NCBI RefSeq assembly: GCF_008704655.1
Contig: NZ_CP023688.1
Coordinates: forward strand, 8,004,501-8,068,500
DNA from: Streptomyces rimosus
GTDB taxonomy: Bacteria; Actinomycetota; Actinomycetes; Streptomycetales; Streptomycetaceae
DNA: 64,000 nt
Direction: 5' to 3'
How positions within the stretch are numbered: the first letter of the stretch is position 1; each line of letters begins with the position of its first letter. The position numbers and the translations under genes are program-made. The notes below the pieces were generated by a model. That model was not told where the DNA came from. It searched no databases and saw only the letters and a list, made by a program, of their open reading frames with translations. Shown here piece after piece: positions 16,698-24,827 of this stretch.

Positions 16698-18299
16698 ATG
16701 ACGGGAGCCACGGCGGGAGTACGGACGAACACGGTCGACGGGGTCCTGCGGCGCAGCGCGCACCGGACGCCCGACCGCACGGCGGTGCGCTACGGCGACC
16801 GGTCCTGGACCTACCGCGAACTGGACGACGCGGTGACGGCCGCCATGTGCGCCCTGCTGGTGAACGGGGCGGAGCCAGGGGACCGGGTCGCCGCGTACGG
16901 CCACAATTCCGACGCGTACGTGATCGGCTTCCTGGCCTGCGCCCGCGCCGGGCTGGTGCACGTACCCGTCAACCACCACCTCACCGGCGACGGACTGCGC
17001 TACATCATCGAGCAGTCGGGCAGCACCCTCGTCCTCACCGACCCGGCGCTGGAGCACCGGCTGCCGCCCGGGGTCCGGACGATGCCGCTGCGGGACGCGG
17101 CGGGATCGCTGGTGGAGCGGGCGGAGGAAGGGCGGGGGGTGAAATCGGCGGTCCTCCGGACAGGTGATGAGGGTGGGTCGGGGGAGGCGCACGAAGCCGG
17201 TGACCCGGATGGCGCGTACGGCTCGGGCTCCGACGACCTGGTGCAGCTCCTCTACACCTCCGGCACGACCGGGCTGCCCAAGGGCGCGATGATGACGCAC
17301 GGCGCGCTGGTCCACGCGTACACCTCGGCCATCGTCGCCCTCGACCTGAAGGCGACCGACCGGCCCGTACACAGCCTGCCGCTCTACCACTCGGCGCAAC
17401 TGCACGTGTTCCTGATGCCCTACCTCGCCGTGGGCGCCGAGAACGTCATCCTCGACGCGCCCGACCCGGACCGGGTCTTCGACCTGGTCGAAGCGGGGCG
17501 GGCGGACAGCCTGTTCGCGCCGCCCACCGTGTGGATCGCCCTCTCCCGGCACCCCGGCTTCGCCACCCGCGACCTCCGCGGCCTCCGCAAGGCGTACTAC
17601 GGCGCGTCCATCATGCCGGTGCCCGTCCTGGAACGGCTGCGCGCCCGGTTGCCCGGCCTCGCCTTCTACAACTGCTTCGGACAGAGCGAGATCGGGCCGC
17701 TGGCCACCGTCCTGGGGCCGGACGAACACGAGGAGCGGATGGACTCGTGCGGCCGGCCGGTGCTGTTCGTGGAGGCGCGGGTGGTGGACCCGGGAGGCAC
17801 GGAGGTGCCCGACGGCGAGCGCGGGGAGATCGTCTACCGCTCGCCCCAACTGTGCACGGGCTACTGGGACAAGCCGGACGAGACCGCGGCGGCGTTCCGG
17901 GACGGCTGGTTCCGCTCCGGGGACCTGGCCGTGCGCGACGCGGCGGGCTACTTCACCATCGTCGACCGCGTCAAGGACGTCATCAACTCGGGCGGTGTGC
18001 TGGTGGCCCCGCGACAGGTGGAGGACGCGCTGTACGCACATCCGGGGGTCGCGGAGGTGGCGGTGATCGGCCTGCCGGACGAGCGCTGGATCGAGGCGGT
18101 GACGGCCGTCGTCGTACCGCGCGCGGGCACGGCGGCGCCGGACGAGGCGGAGCTGATCGCGGCGGTGCGGGAGCGGCTGGCCGGGTTCCAGGTGCCCAAG
18201 CGGGTGCTGTTCGCCGAGGCGTTGCCGCGCAATGCCAGCGGCAAGATCCTCAAGCGGGAACTCCGGGAACGGTACGGGTCCGAGTCCGGCCGGGAGTGA
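16698..18299 (+). CDS. Acyl-CoA synthetase (AMP-forming, FadD type)
   Basis: 533 residues from ATG 16698. Motifs: LLYTSGTTGLPKGAMMTH (P-loop), YNCFGQSEIGP (A5), GYWDKPDETAAAFRDGWFRSGD, IVDRVKDVINSGG, and PRNASGKILKREL with the catalytic Lys. Residues about 130-175 form a variable, Gly/Glu-rich insert. The set fits medium/long-chain acyl-CoA ligases. It is divergent from the secreted acylase with 213 bp between starts, so the two may share control and work in sequence: acyl release outside, activation inside. Ribosome site (CAGGA) is modest. Confidence 0.92.
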   Translation: MTGATAGVRTNTVDGVLRRSAHRTPDRTAVRYGDRSWTYRELDDAVTAAMCALLVNGAEPGDRVAAYGHNSDAYVIGFLACARAGLVHVPVNHHLTGDGLRYIIEQSGSTLVLTDPALEHRLPPGVRTMPLRDAAGSLVERAEEGRGVKSAVLRTGDEGGSGEAHEAGDPDGAYGSGSDDLVQLLYTSGTTGLPKGAMMTHGALVHAYTSAIVALDLKATDRPVHSLPLYHSAQLHVFLMPYLAVGAENVILDAPDPDRVFDLVEAGRADSLFAPPTVWIALSRHPGFATRDLRGLRKAYYGASIMPVPVLERLRARLPGLAFYNCFGQSEIGPLATVLGPDEHEERMDSCGRPVLFVEARVVDPGGTEVPDGERGEIVYRSPQLCTGYWDKPDETAAAFRDGWFRSGDLAVRDAAGYFTIVDRVKDVINSGGVLVAPRQVEDALYAHPGVAEVAVIGLPDERWIEAVTAVVVPRAGTAAPDEAELIAAVRERLAGFQVPKRVLFAEALPRNASGKILKRELRERYGSESGRE

Positions 18300-18513
18300 A
18301 GGCCCGCCAGGCCCGCCCGCCGGCGTTCGCGGGGCCGTCCCGGCCTGCGCCGAGGGCGATTGTCAGACCCCCCTGCCATGCTGGGAAGTGCCGGGGGAGA
18401 AGCATTGAGCGGTACCGCATCCTCCCTGGTGACGAGGGCGTACGTGCTCGCTCGGCGGCCGCCCGCGTCGTGCGATGACGAGCAGCGACGACAGGACGCC
18501 GAAGGAGATCAAC
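18300..18513. other. Intergenic, 214 bp
   Basis: No gene is evident. The only clear signal is the strong ribosome site GAAGGAGAT at 18501-18509 before the VOC gene. A short ATG-initiated extension (18475) in the same frame is disfavoured by that site. Confidence 0.4.
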
Positions 18514-19308
18514 ATGCTCACCACCCAGTACGTCCCGGGCGCACCGAACTGGCTCGACCTCGGCGCACCGGACATGGAAGCGGCCGCCGCGTTCTACGGC
18601 GCCGTCTTCGGCTGGACCTTCCGCTCGGCCGGGCCGGACGCCGGCGGGTACGGCTTCTTCCAGCTCGACGGGAAGACCGTGGCCGGGGCCGGACCGCTGA
18701 CCGAGGAGGGCGCCCGGTCGGCCTGGACGGTCCACTTCCACACACCGGACGTGGACGCCCTGGCCAAGTCCGTCGAGCAGGCCGGCGGCACGGTCCGCTT
18801 CGGCCCGTGCGACGTCTTCACCGCCGGCCGGCTGGCCGGGTTCACGGACCCGGCGGGCGCCGAGTTCGCCGCCTGGCAGCCCGGCGACAACCCGGGCATG
18901 GAGGTGGCCGGCGCGACGCACGCACTGTGCTGGACCGAGCTGTACACCACCGACGCGGCCGCCGCGAAGGCGTTCTACCGCTCGGTCTTCTCGTGGGAGA
19001 CGGTCGACAGGCAGATGGGCGGAGAGGTGGTCTACACGATCGCCTCGCCCGCCGGCACCGACCCGGACGGCGACGCCGGCCACGCCGGCATCATGCAGAT
19101 GGCACCGGAGAACGTCGCCGGCGGCTCCACGCCGGAATGGCATCCGTACTTCGCCGTCGAGGACTGCGACGCGACGGTTGCCAAGTCCACGGAACGCGGC
19201 GCGATAGCCATCCACCCGCCCGTGGACGCCGAGGGCGTCGGCAGGCTGGCCATGCTGCGGGACCCGTTCGGGGCGGTGTTCGCGGTGATCACGCCGAGTG
19301 TGGGGTGA
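18514..19308 (+). CDS. VOC (glyoxalase/bleomycin-resistance fold) protein, two domains
   Basis: 264 residues, start ATG 18514 set by AAGGAGAT 6 bases upstream. Two vicinal-oxygen-chelate modules: residues about 8-120 (NWLDLGAPDMEAAAAFYGAVFGW then GFTDPAGAEFAAW) and about 135-262 (CWTELYTTDAAAAKAFYRSVF then LRDPFGAVFAVI). The layout is that of the Cfp30B-like 27-kDa antigen family of actinobacteria, of unclear enzymatic role. It stands alone between the CoA ligase and the acetyltransferase. Confidence 0.88.
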   Translation: MLTTQYVPGAPNWLDLGAPDMEAAAAFYGAVFGWTFRSAGPDAGGYGFFQLDGKTVAGAGPLTEEGARSAWTVHFHTPDVDALAKSVEQAGGTVRFGPCDVFTAGRLAGFTDPAGAEFAAWQPGDNPGMEVAGATHALCWTELYTTDAAAAKAFYRSVFSWETVDRQMGGEVVYTIASPAGTDPDGDAGHAGIMQMAPENVAGGSTPEWHPYFAVEDCDATVAKSTERGAIAIHPPVDAEGVGRLAMLRDPFGAVFAVITPSVG

Positions 19309-19355
19309 GGCGGGTGAGTCGGTGAGGCGATGAGGCGGGGGAGTCGGTGAGGCGG
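19304..19355 (+). repeat. Degenerate GTGAG(G/T)CG short tandem repeats
   Basis: About six imperfect copies of an 8-9-bp unit starting over the VOC stop codon and running into the gap before the acetyltransferase. Probably slippage-generated, non-coding. Confidence 0.6.
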
Positions 19356-19461
19356 GCGGGGTGCCGTACGGGGCAGCCCGGTTGCCGGGGGGCCGGAGCC
19401 CTGAAGCGACCGCGCCGTAAAGAAGTTGCTTCGGGATCAGCGCTCACGTTGGCTGTCCGGC

Positions 19462-20016
19462 ATGGCCGAACTGCACACCGAACGCCTCGTCCTCCGCCGG
19501 TGGCGGGAGTCCGACCTCGAACCGTGGGCCGCGATGAACGCCGACCCCGAAGTACGGGAGCACCTGGGCGACCTGCTCACCCGCGAACAGAGCGACGCTT
19601 CCGTGCGACGGTTCGAGGCCGACTTCGACCGGCGCGGCTACGGATGGTGGGCGGTCGATGTACGGGCCACGGGCGAATTCATCGGCTTCGCGGGCCTGGA
19701 CGACACGGACGAGGACATGCCGTTCAAGGGGGTGGAGATCGGCTGGCGACTCGCACGCTCGGCATGGGGTCATGGATACGCCACCGAGGCGGCCCTGGCG
19801 GTCCTGGCCTTCGGCTTCGACACGCTCGAACTCCCGGAGATCCTGGCGGTGACGACCGCCACCAACACCCGCTCCCAGGCCGTCATGCGCCGCATCGGCA
19901 TGACCAGGAATCCGGCCGACGACTTCGACGACCCGTCTGCGCCGGAGGGCCCGCTGCGGCCGAGTGTGGTGTATCGGGTGGGGCGTGGTGGGTGGGGTGA
20001 TGGACGGGGGTTTTGA
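19462..20016 (+). CDS. GNAT N-acetyltransferase, RimJ/RimL type
   Basis: 184 residues from ATG 19462, where the typical beginning AELHTERLVLRRWRESDLEPW starts. The acetyl-CoA motif A is RSAWGHGYATEAA and motif B is NTRSQAVMRRIGM. Such enzymes acetylate N-terminal amines of ribosomal proteins, antibiotics or small molecules; the substrate is unknown. The last dozen codons are very G-rich (GGGGCGTGGTGGGTGGGG) and merge into the G-rich intergenic tract that follows. Confidence 0.87.
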   Translation: MAELHTERLVLRRWRESDLEPWAAMNADPEVREHLGDLLTREQSDASVRRFEADFDRRGYGWWAVDVRATGEFIGFAGLDDTDEDMPFKGVEIGWRLARSAWGHGYATEAALAVLAFGFDTLELPEILAVTTATNTRSQAVMRRIGMTRNPADDFDDPSAPEGPLRPSVVYRVGRGGWGDGRGF

Positions 20017-20100
20017 GCGGGGGTGATGGGTGGGGGGGGCGGCGTTGTGCTGGGGCCCGGGTGAGAGGGGGAGGGGTGGGGGCGGGGCGGGGGGGGAAGC
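19978..20100 (+). repeat. G-run tract, quadruplex-prone
   Basis: About 120 bases on the + strand carrying more than ten runs of three to eight G, few C or A, and including runs of GGGGGGGG near 20031 and 20090. It covers the acetyltransferase 3' end and the convergent gap before the PaaK-type ligase; no hairpin terminator is seen there. Confidence 0.7.
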
Positions 20101-20195
20101 CACCATCGGGCCCTCTGGCCGATTGGCGGGGACCCGGGGCTTTACGGCGGGGGAGCCCCCGGCCCCCTGAGCGGGGAAGTCCCTTGCCCCCCACC

Positions 20196-21623
20196 TCACG
20201 TCCGCATATCCACAATGCGCTTCAGCTTGCCGACGGAGCGTTCAAGGGTTTCGGGGTTGACGATTTCGACGGCTACGGAGACGCCGATGCTGTCCTTGAC
20301 GCCACGGGCGATGTGGGCGATGGCGGCTGTGCGTGCCTCGGGGGTGGCGTCGGGGCGTGCTTCGGCCCGTACGGTCAGGTGGTCCATCCGGCCTTCGCGG
20401 GTCAGTCGTAGTTGGAAGTGCGGTGCGACGCCCGGGGTGCGCAGCACGACCTCCTCGACCTGGGCGGGGAAGAGGTTCACCCCGCGCAGGATGATCATGT
20501 CGTCGCAGCGGCCGGTGACCTTCTCCATCCGGCGGAAGGCGGGGCGGGCGGTGCCGGGCAGCAGCCGGGTCAGGTCCCGGGTGCGGTAGCGGACCACCGG
20601 CATGGCCTCCTTGGTCAGCGAGGTGAAGACCAGTTCCCCGTGTTCGCCGTCCGGCAGCGGTTCGCCGGTGACCGGGTCGACCACCTCCGGATAGAAATGG
20701 TCCTCCCAGATGTGCAGCCCGTCCTTGGTCTCCACACACTCCTGGGCGACGCCGGGGCCCATGACCTCCGAGAGGCCGTAGATGTCCACCGCGTCGATGG
20801 CGAAGCGCTCCTCGATCTCCCGGCGCATCTCCTCCGTCCACGGCTCCGCGCCGAATATCCCGACCTTGAGTGAGGTGGTACGGGGATCGACGCCCTGGCG
20901 CTCGAACTCGTCGAGGAGGGTGAGCATGTAGGACGGCGTCACCATGATGATCTCGGGCCGGAAGTCCCGGATGATCTGCACCTGCCGGACGGTCATGCCT
21001 CCGGAGGCCGGGACGACCGTACAGCCGAGGCGTTCGGCGCCGTAGTGCGTGCCGAGGCCGCCGGTGAACAGGCCGTAGCCGTACGCGATGTGCACCTTGT
21101 GGCCGGGCCGGCCGCCGGCCGCGTGGATCGAGCGCGCCACGACGTCGGCCCATACGGACAGGTCGCGTTCGGTGTAGCCGACGACCGTCGGGCGGCCGGT
21201 CGTGCCGCTGGAGGCGTGGATGCGGCGCACGGCGTCCTGGGGGACGGCGAACATGCCGAAGGGGTAGTTGGCCCGCAGGTCGTCCTTGACGGTGAACGGG
21301 AAACGCGCGAGGTCGCCGAGCGACCGGCAGTCGTCGGGGCGGACCCCGGCCCGGTCGAAGGACCGCCGGTAGAACGGTACGTTCTCGTACGCATGCCGCA
21401 ACGTGGCGCGCAGCCGCTCCAGTTGGCGGACCCGCAGCTCCTCGGCGGACAGCCGCCGCACCGCGTCGAACGGTTCCATACCGCCGCCGACCGATCCTGT
21501 ACCGCCGCCGACCGTTCCCGTACCGGCAGCGATCACTTCAGCTGACGTCCCCGCCCCTGTCCCCGCCTCCGCCCCCGTCCCCCGCCGCTCACCCCTGCTG
21601 TCCGCATCCGGCATGTCCGTCAC
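20196..21623 (-). CDS. Phenylacetate-CoA ligase-type (PaaK-like) AMP-forming ligase
   Basis: The core from EPFDAVRRLSAEELR onward is a PaaK-type ligase: ASSGTTGRPTVVGYT (P-loop), IYGLSEVMGPG, YRTRDLTRLLPG, MIILRGVNLFPAQVEE, and a C-terminal Lys in SVGKLKRI. It makes an aryl-acetyl-CoA or aryl-CoA. Start is uncertain: GTG 21623 (ATG 21614) gives about 475 residues with a 45-residue Gly/Thr/Ala-rich leader partly made of 21-bp repeats; ATG 21479 gives the compact 427-residue enzyme typical of the family. The palindrome at 21638-21651 suits an upstream start. No paa ring-oxygenase genes are nearby. Confidence 0.85.
   Translation of the reverse strand: MTDMPDADSRGERRGTGAEAGTGAGTSAEVIAAGTGTVGGGTGSVGGGMEPFDAVRRLSAEELRVRQLERLRATLRHAYENVPFYRRSFDRAGVRPDDCRSLGDLARFPFTVKDDLRANYPFGMFAVPQDAVRRIHASSGTTGRPTVVGYTERDLSVWADVVARSIHAAGGRPGHKVHIAYGYGLFTGGLGTHYGAERLGCTVVPASGGMTVRQVQIIRDFRPEIIMVTPSYMLTLLDEFERQGVDPRTTSLKVGIFGAEPWTEEMRREIEERFAIDAVDIYGLSEVMGPGVAQECVETKDGLHIWEDHFYPEVVDPVTGEPLPDGEHGELVFTSLTKEAMPVVRYRTRDLTRLLPGTARPAFRRMEKVTGRCDDMIILRGVNLFPAQVEEVVLRTPGVAPHFQLRLTREGRMDHLTVRAEARPDATPEARTAAIAHIARGVKDSIGVSVAVEIVNPETLERSVGKLKRIVDMRT
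21479..21525. repeat. 21-bp direct repeats at the 5' end of the PaaK-like gene
   Basis: TACCGCCGCCGACCG recurs with a 21-bp period (two good copies and a decayed third). On the minus strand they encode TGSVGGG/TGTVGGG units directly before the likely alternative start MEPFD. Whether they are translated depends on the true start. Confidence 0.65.
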
Positions 21624-21637
21624 CGTTCCGTGTCCCG

Positions 21638-21651
21638 ACCGATCATTCGGT
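21638..21651. promoter_or_regulatory. Palindromic operator, PaaR-like
   Basis: ACCGATCATTCGGT: ACCGA and TCGGT arms around 4 bp. It agrees with the core ACCGNNCGNNCGGT described for the TetR-type phenylacetate repressor PaaR of Corynebacterium at all but one fixed position. It lies 15 bp before the GTG start of the PaaK-like gene. Confidence 0.5.
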
Positions 21652-21682
21652 TGCTGAATGCGGTCCAAGTAATCAGCGGGCG

Positions 21683-21713
21683 GCGAACGCGTCAAGGGGC
21701 GTGACGCGTTCGC
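21683..21713. promoter_or_regulatory. 12-bp inverted repeat before the alpha/beta hydrolase
   Basis: GCGAACGCGTCA (21683-21694) and TGACGCGTTCGC (21702-21713) are perfect complements with a 7-base spacer, ending 20 bp before the hydrolase start. It could be an operator or a leader hairpin; position in a divergent promoter favours an operator. Confidence 0.55.
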
Positions 21714-21733
21714 ACGCGGGTAGCTTCGAGCGC

Positions 21734-22432
21734 ATGAGTGACGTTCAGAAGGTGCAGGTCGGCGACGTCCGCTTGGCGTACCGGTGCTGGGGTGACGCGG
21801 ATGCGCCCCCGGCGGTGCTGCTGCACTGCCTCGGCGAGGACGGTGAGGACTGGCGCGGCGTGGTCGGCCAGCTCGCCACCACCCACCGGGTGTACGCACT
21901 GGATCTGCGCGGGCACGGCGCCAGCGACCGGCCGGGGGAGTACGGCTTCGAGAGCTGGTGCGACGACGTGGCCGGGTTCCTCCAGGAGCTGCGTCTGGGG
22001 CCCGTGGCGCTCATCGGCCACTCGCTCGGCGCGATGGTCGCGCTGCTGCTGGCCGCCGCCCGGCCGGAGCTCGTGGAGCGGCTGGTGGTGGAGGAAGCGG
22101 CGCCGCCCCGGCCGGGCGATCCGCCGCAGGAGGTGCCGGAGCCGCCGCCGGGGCCGCAGACGTTCGACTGGCAGGCGAAGGTGGCCGTGGTGGCGCTGCG
22201 CAACGCGCCGGACCCGGCGTGGTGGGAAGCCCTGGCGAAGATCACCGCACCGACCCTGGTGATCGCGGGCGGCCCCACCAGTCACATCCCGCAGCAGCAC
22301 CTCCACGACATGGCCGAACGCATCCCGGACTGCCGCCTCGTCACGGTCGAGGGCGCGGGGCACCTCGTCCACGAGGAACGCCCGCTGGAGTACCTGGACG
22401 CGGTCCGCACCTTCCTGGTCCCCGCACCCTGA
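21734..22432 (+). CDS. Alpha/beta-hydrolase fold protein
   Basis: 232 residues. HCLGEDGEDWRGV carries the oxyanion region, DLRGHGASDRPG the typical strand-4 loop, GHSLGAM the nucleophile Ser elbow, and GAGHLVHEERP the catalytic His. The acid after strand 7 is not obvious (GGPTSHIPQ has no Asp); the acidic residue in VVEEAAPP after strand 6 may serve. Esterase, lactonase or epoxide-hydrolase activities are all possible. It is divergent from the PaaK-like ligase and shares its operator-rich promoter region, so the two may be co-regulated. A GC hairpin follows the stop. Confidence 0.85.
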   Translation: MSDVQKVQVGDVRLAYRCWGDADAPPAVLLHCLGEDGEDWRGVVGQLATTHRVYALDLRGHGASDRPGEYGFESWCDDVAGFLQELRLGPVALIGHSLGAMVALLLAAARPELVERLVVEEAAPPRPGDPPQEVPEPPPGPQTFDWQAKVAVVALRNAPDPAWWEALAKITAPTLVIAGGPTSHIPQQHLHDMAERIPDCRLVTVEGAGHLVHEERPLEYLDAVRTFLVPAP

Positions 22433-22450
22433 GCCGCGACGGGCCTGGGG

Positions 22451-22480
22451 CGGGGCAGGGGCGGAGGCGGTCCTGCCCCG
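22451..22480 (+). terminator. Hairpin terminator after the hydrolase
   Basis: CGGGGCAGG pairs with CCTGCCCCG across a 12-base loop, starting 18 bp after the hydrolase stop. Confidence 0.5.
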
Positions 22481-22607
22481 TACGGGTGTCGGGGGCAGCC
22501 CTCCCGTACGGGCGCCGGGCGCCGGCCGCCGCGCCCACGACCGGCCCAATGGCGCAGCGGTGCCGTCCTTCCGTGGTGCGCTGACCGCAACCTCCGAAAG
22601 GATCACC

Positions 22608-22850
22608 ATGCGTCCATCACTTCGTACGACCGCGCGGGCGGCGCTCGGTCTCCTCGCCGCCCTGGCCCTGTCCGGCGCGGTCCTGCCCGCCGTGGCCCAC
22701 TCCGAATCGGACGACGAGCCGGGCGAGCGCCCCGCCGTCGGCAGCCACGGACAGGTCCGACACCCCTCGAAGGGCGGGTTCCTCTTCCCGCTCGACGGCC
22801 TCCCGAACAACGCCAATGTAGGCGTCAACAGCGTCTCCGACCGTACTTGA
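22608..22850 (+). CDS. Small secreted protein, function unknown
   Basis: 80 residues, ATG preceded by GAAAGGATC. A clear signal peptide (basic RPSLRTTARA, then the hydrophobic core LGLLAALALSGAVLPAV, cleavage near AVA-HS) leaves about 50 hydrophilic residues: an acidic stretch SESDDEPGE, then GQVRHPSKGGFLFPLDGLPNNANVG. No Cys is present and no family is recognised. It is isolated, with a terminator-like hairpin at 22920. A role as an extracellular or wall-associated peptide is only a guess from the signal sequence. Confidence 0.7.
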   Translation: MRPSLRTTARAALGLLAALALSGAVLPAVAHSESDDEPGERPAVGSHGQVRHPSKGGFLFPLDGLPNNANVGVNSVSDRT

Positions 22851-22919
22851 GGGAACCGGCCGCAACCGGCCCGCTCCGCCCCCTACCCCATGGCCCTGGA
22901 TACTCCCAGGTGTCACTGC

Positions 22920-22964
22920 CACCGCCGTCCGCCCGGCCGTAAGGTCACCGGGCGGGCGGCGGTG
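22920..22964 (+). terminator. Long hairpin between the small secreted protein and the ECF sigma gene
   Basis: A 17-bp stem (CACCGCCGTCCGCCCGG at 22920-22936 with its complement at 22948-22964, one G-U pair) and an 11-base loop. It ends 28 bp before the sigma-factor start, so it is either the terminator of the upstream gene or a leader structure of the sigma gene. Confidence 0.55.
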
Positions 22965-22992
22965 CGCGCATGGTTCCGGGGAGGGGGCAGCC

Positions 22993-24066
22993 GTGGGAAC
23001 GAGGGGGCGTGGGAGCGCTGGGCCGGGCGGGGTGGACGCGCGGGCGGAGGCCGCGGTCCGGGACGGGGACGAGGAGGCGTTCGCGCGGCTCGCCGAGCGC
23101 TACCGGCATGAACTGCGGGTGCACTGCTACCGCATGCTCGGCTCCTTCACCGACGCCGAGGACCTGGTGCAGGAGACGCTGCTGCGGGCCTGGCGCAAGC
23201 GGCGGAGCTTCGAGGGGAGGGCGACGTTCCGGGCGTGGCTGTACCGGATCGCCACCAACGCCTGCCTGGACGCGCTGGCCGGTCCCGCCCGCTCGCGGGA
23301 GATCGCGGTGGCGGTCGACAGTACGGGCGCGGCGAAGCGCTCCGCACCGGCCGAGGTCACCTGGCTCCAGCCGTATCCGGACGCCCTGCTGGACCTGGCC
23401 GCACCGGCCGACGGCGGTCCGCAAGCCGCGGCGATCGCGAGGGAGACCATCGAGCTGGCCTTCCTGGCGGCGATCCAGCATCTGCCGCCCCGGCAGCGGG
23501 CGGTGCTGATCCTGCGCGATGTCGTGGGCCTGCCCGCCGCGGAGACGGCCGGGATGCTCGATCTGAGCACCGCCGCGGTCAAGAGCGCGCTGCAACGCGC
23601 CCGCGCCACGCTGCGGGAGCAGTTGCCCGAGCGGCGCGCCGACTGGGGCCGGGGAGCCACCGGCCCCAGCGAGTCCGAACGCGCGCTCCTCCAGCGGTTC
23701 GTCGCAGCCTCCCAGGCCGCCGACATCCCCGCACTGGCCGCCCTGTTGCGCGAGGACGTCCGGCAGACCATGCCGCCCGCCCACCTCGTGTTCGACGGGC
23801 GTACGGCCGTCATCGCCATGTGGCGCGCGGCCCTGGAGGGCGACCAGGCGTGGGGCGACTGGCACTCCGTACCGGTCGCGGTGAACCGGCAGCCGGCCGT
23901 GGCGAACTACGTGCGGCTGTCCGGGGCGCCCGCGTACACCGCGGTCAACATCGACGTGCTGCGCGTCGAGGACGGCCGGATCGCGGAGATCACCACCTTC
24001 GCGCCGGACCTGCTGCCCGCCCTCGGGCTCCCGGACAGCGTGGCGCCCGACGACGTCCACGGATGA
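22993..24066 (+). CDS. ECF RNA polymerase sigma factor with C-terminal SnoaL-like domain
   Basis: 357 residues, GTG start behind GGAGGGGG. Region 2 spans about residues 25-95 (LRVHCYRMLGSFTDAEDLVQE, RATFRAWLYRIATNACLD) and region 4 about 155-205 (LPPRQRAVLILRDVVGLPAAE, STAAVKSALQRARATL). After residue 220 follows a SnoaL/NTF2-like domain (RFVAASQAADIPALAALL ... VNIDVLRVEDGRIAEITTF), as in SigG/SigJ-type ECF groups in which the fused domain replaces a separate anti-sigma factor. No anti-sigma gene is adjacent, in keeping with that. Probable ligand or stress-responsive regulator. Confidence 0.9.
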   Translation: MGTRGRGSAGPGGVDARAEAAVRDGDEEAFARLAERYRHELRVHCYRMLGSFTDAEDLVQETLLRAWRKRRSFEGRATFRAWLYRIATNACLDALAGPARSREIAVAVDSTGAAKRSAPAEVTWLQPYPDALLDLAAPADGGPQAAAIARETIELAFLAAIQHLPPRQRAVLILRDVVGLPAAETAGMLDLSTAAVKSALQRARATLREQLPERRADWGRGATGPSESERALLQRFVAASQAADIPALAALLREDVRQTMPPAHLVFDGRTAVIAMWRAALEGDQAWGDWHSVPVAVNRQPAVANYVRLSGAPAYTAVNIDVLRVEDGRIAEITTFAPDLLPALGLPDSVAPDDVHG

Positions 24067-24228
24067 CCCGTCGGCGAGTGGTCCACGTCACATCTGTGCG
24101 CCGATTCCTTTTCGAGGGACCGCCGGTCGTATGTGCCGTAAGGCGTCGTGGCGGGCAGAGCGCGAAGCCCGCACTGTCACGGCGCGCCGCGGCACCGCGA
24201 CAGGCGCGGACGGAGAGACGGAGACGGC

Positions 24229-24663
24229 ATGACGGAACAGAGCGTGGGTCCGGACGAGCAGGTCAAGGCCCTGGACCGGCTGGTGGGCCACTGGCGGGTC
24301 GAGGGCGGTACGGAGGGCACCGTCACCTACCGGTGGCTGGACGGGGGCCACTTCCTCGTGCAGGACGTCGATCTGGCGCAGTCCGGGCGGTGCGTCACCG
24401 GCATGGAAGTGATCGGCCGGGAACTGCCCTTCGGGGCGGAAACACCGGGGGACGAGATCAGGTCCCGTTTTTACGGGAGCCAGGGGGAGACGTTCGATTA
24501 CGTGTACGAGCTGGAGGGGGGCACCCTGACCATTTGGGGCGGTGAGAAGGGCTCGCCCGCGTACTTCAGGGGCACCTTCGCCGCGGACGGGAACAGCCTT
24601 TCCGGAGCGTGGGTCTACCCGGGCGGCGGGGGCTACGACTCCGTGATGACCAGGGTGAGGTGA
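24229..24663 (+). CDS. DUF1579-like beta-barrel protein
   Basis: 144 residues, ATG behind GGAGAGACGGAG. LDRLVGHWRVEGGTEG followed by YRWLDGGHFLVQ and repeated beta strands match the DUF1579/lipocalin-like proteins common in soil actinobacteria, of unknown function. It lies 162 bp after the ECF sigma factor on the same strand; its own promoter region may be a target of that sigma factor. A perfect 13-bp hairpin ends the unit. Confidence 0.75.
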   Translation: MTEQSVGPDEQVKALDRLVGHWRVEGGTEGTVTYRWLDGGHFLVQDVDLAQSGRCVTGMEVIGRELPFGAETPGDEIRSRFYGSQGETFDYVYELEGGTLTIWGGEKGSPAYFRGTFAADGNSLSGAWVYPGGGGYDSVMTRVR

Positions 24664-24670
24664 CCGGCGG

Positions 24671-24703
24671 CCCGGGGTCCGGTCGCGGTAACCGGACCCC
24701 GGG
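24671..24703 (+). terminator. Terminator after the DUF1579-like gene
   Basis: CCCGGGGTCCGGT and ACCGGACCCCGGG form a perfect 13-bp stem with a 7-base loop, 7 bp after the stop codon. Confidence 0.7.
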
Positions 24704-24827
24704 GGCGTCGGGCCCGTCCCCGCCGTACGGCACCGCCACGGCAGGTTGGCGGATTCCTGTTCACTCAAGGAGACGCAGGCCCGCCTGCCGTTGCCGTGGA
24801 GGCCGCCGGAGTGGCCAAGATGAGCGC

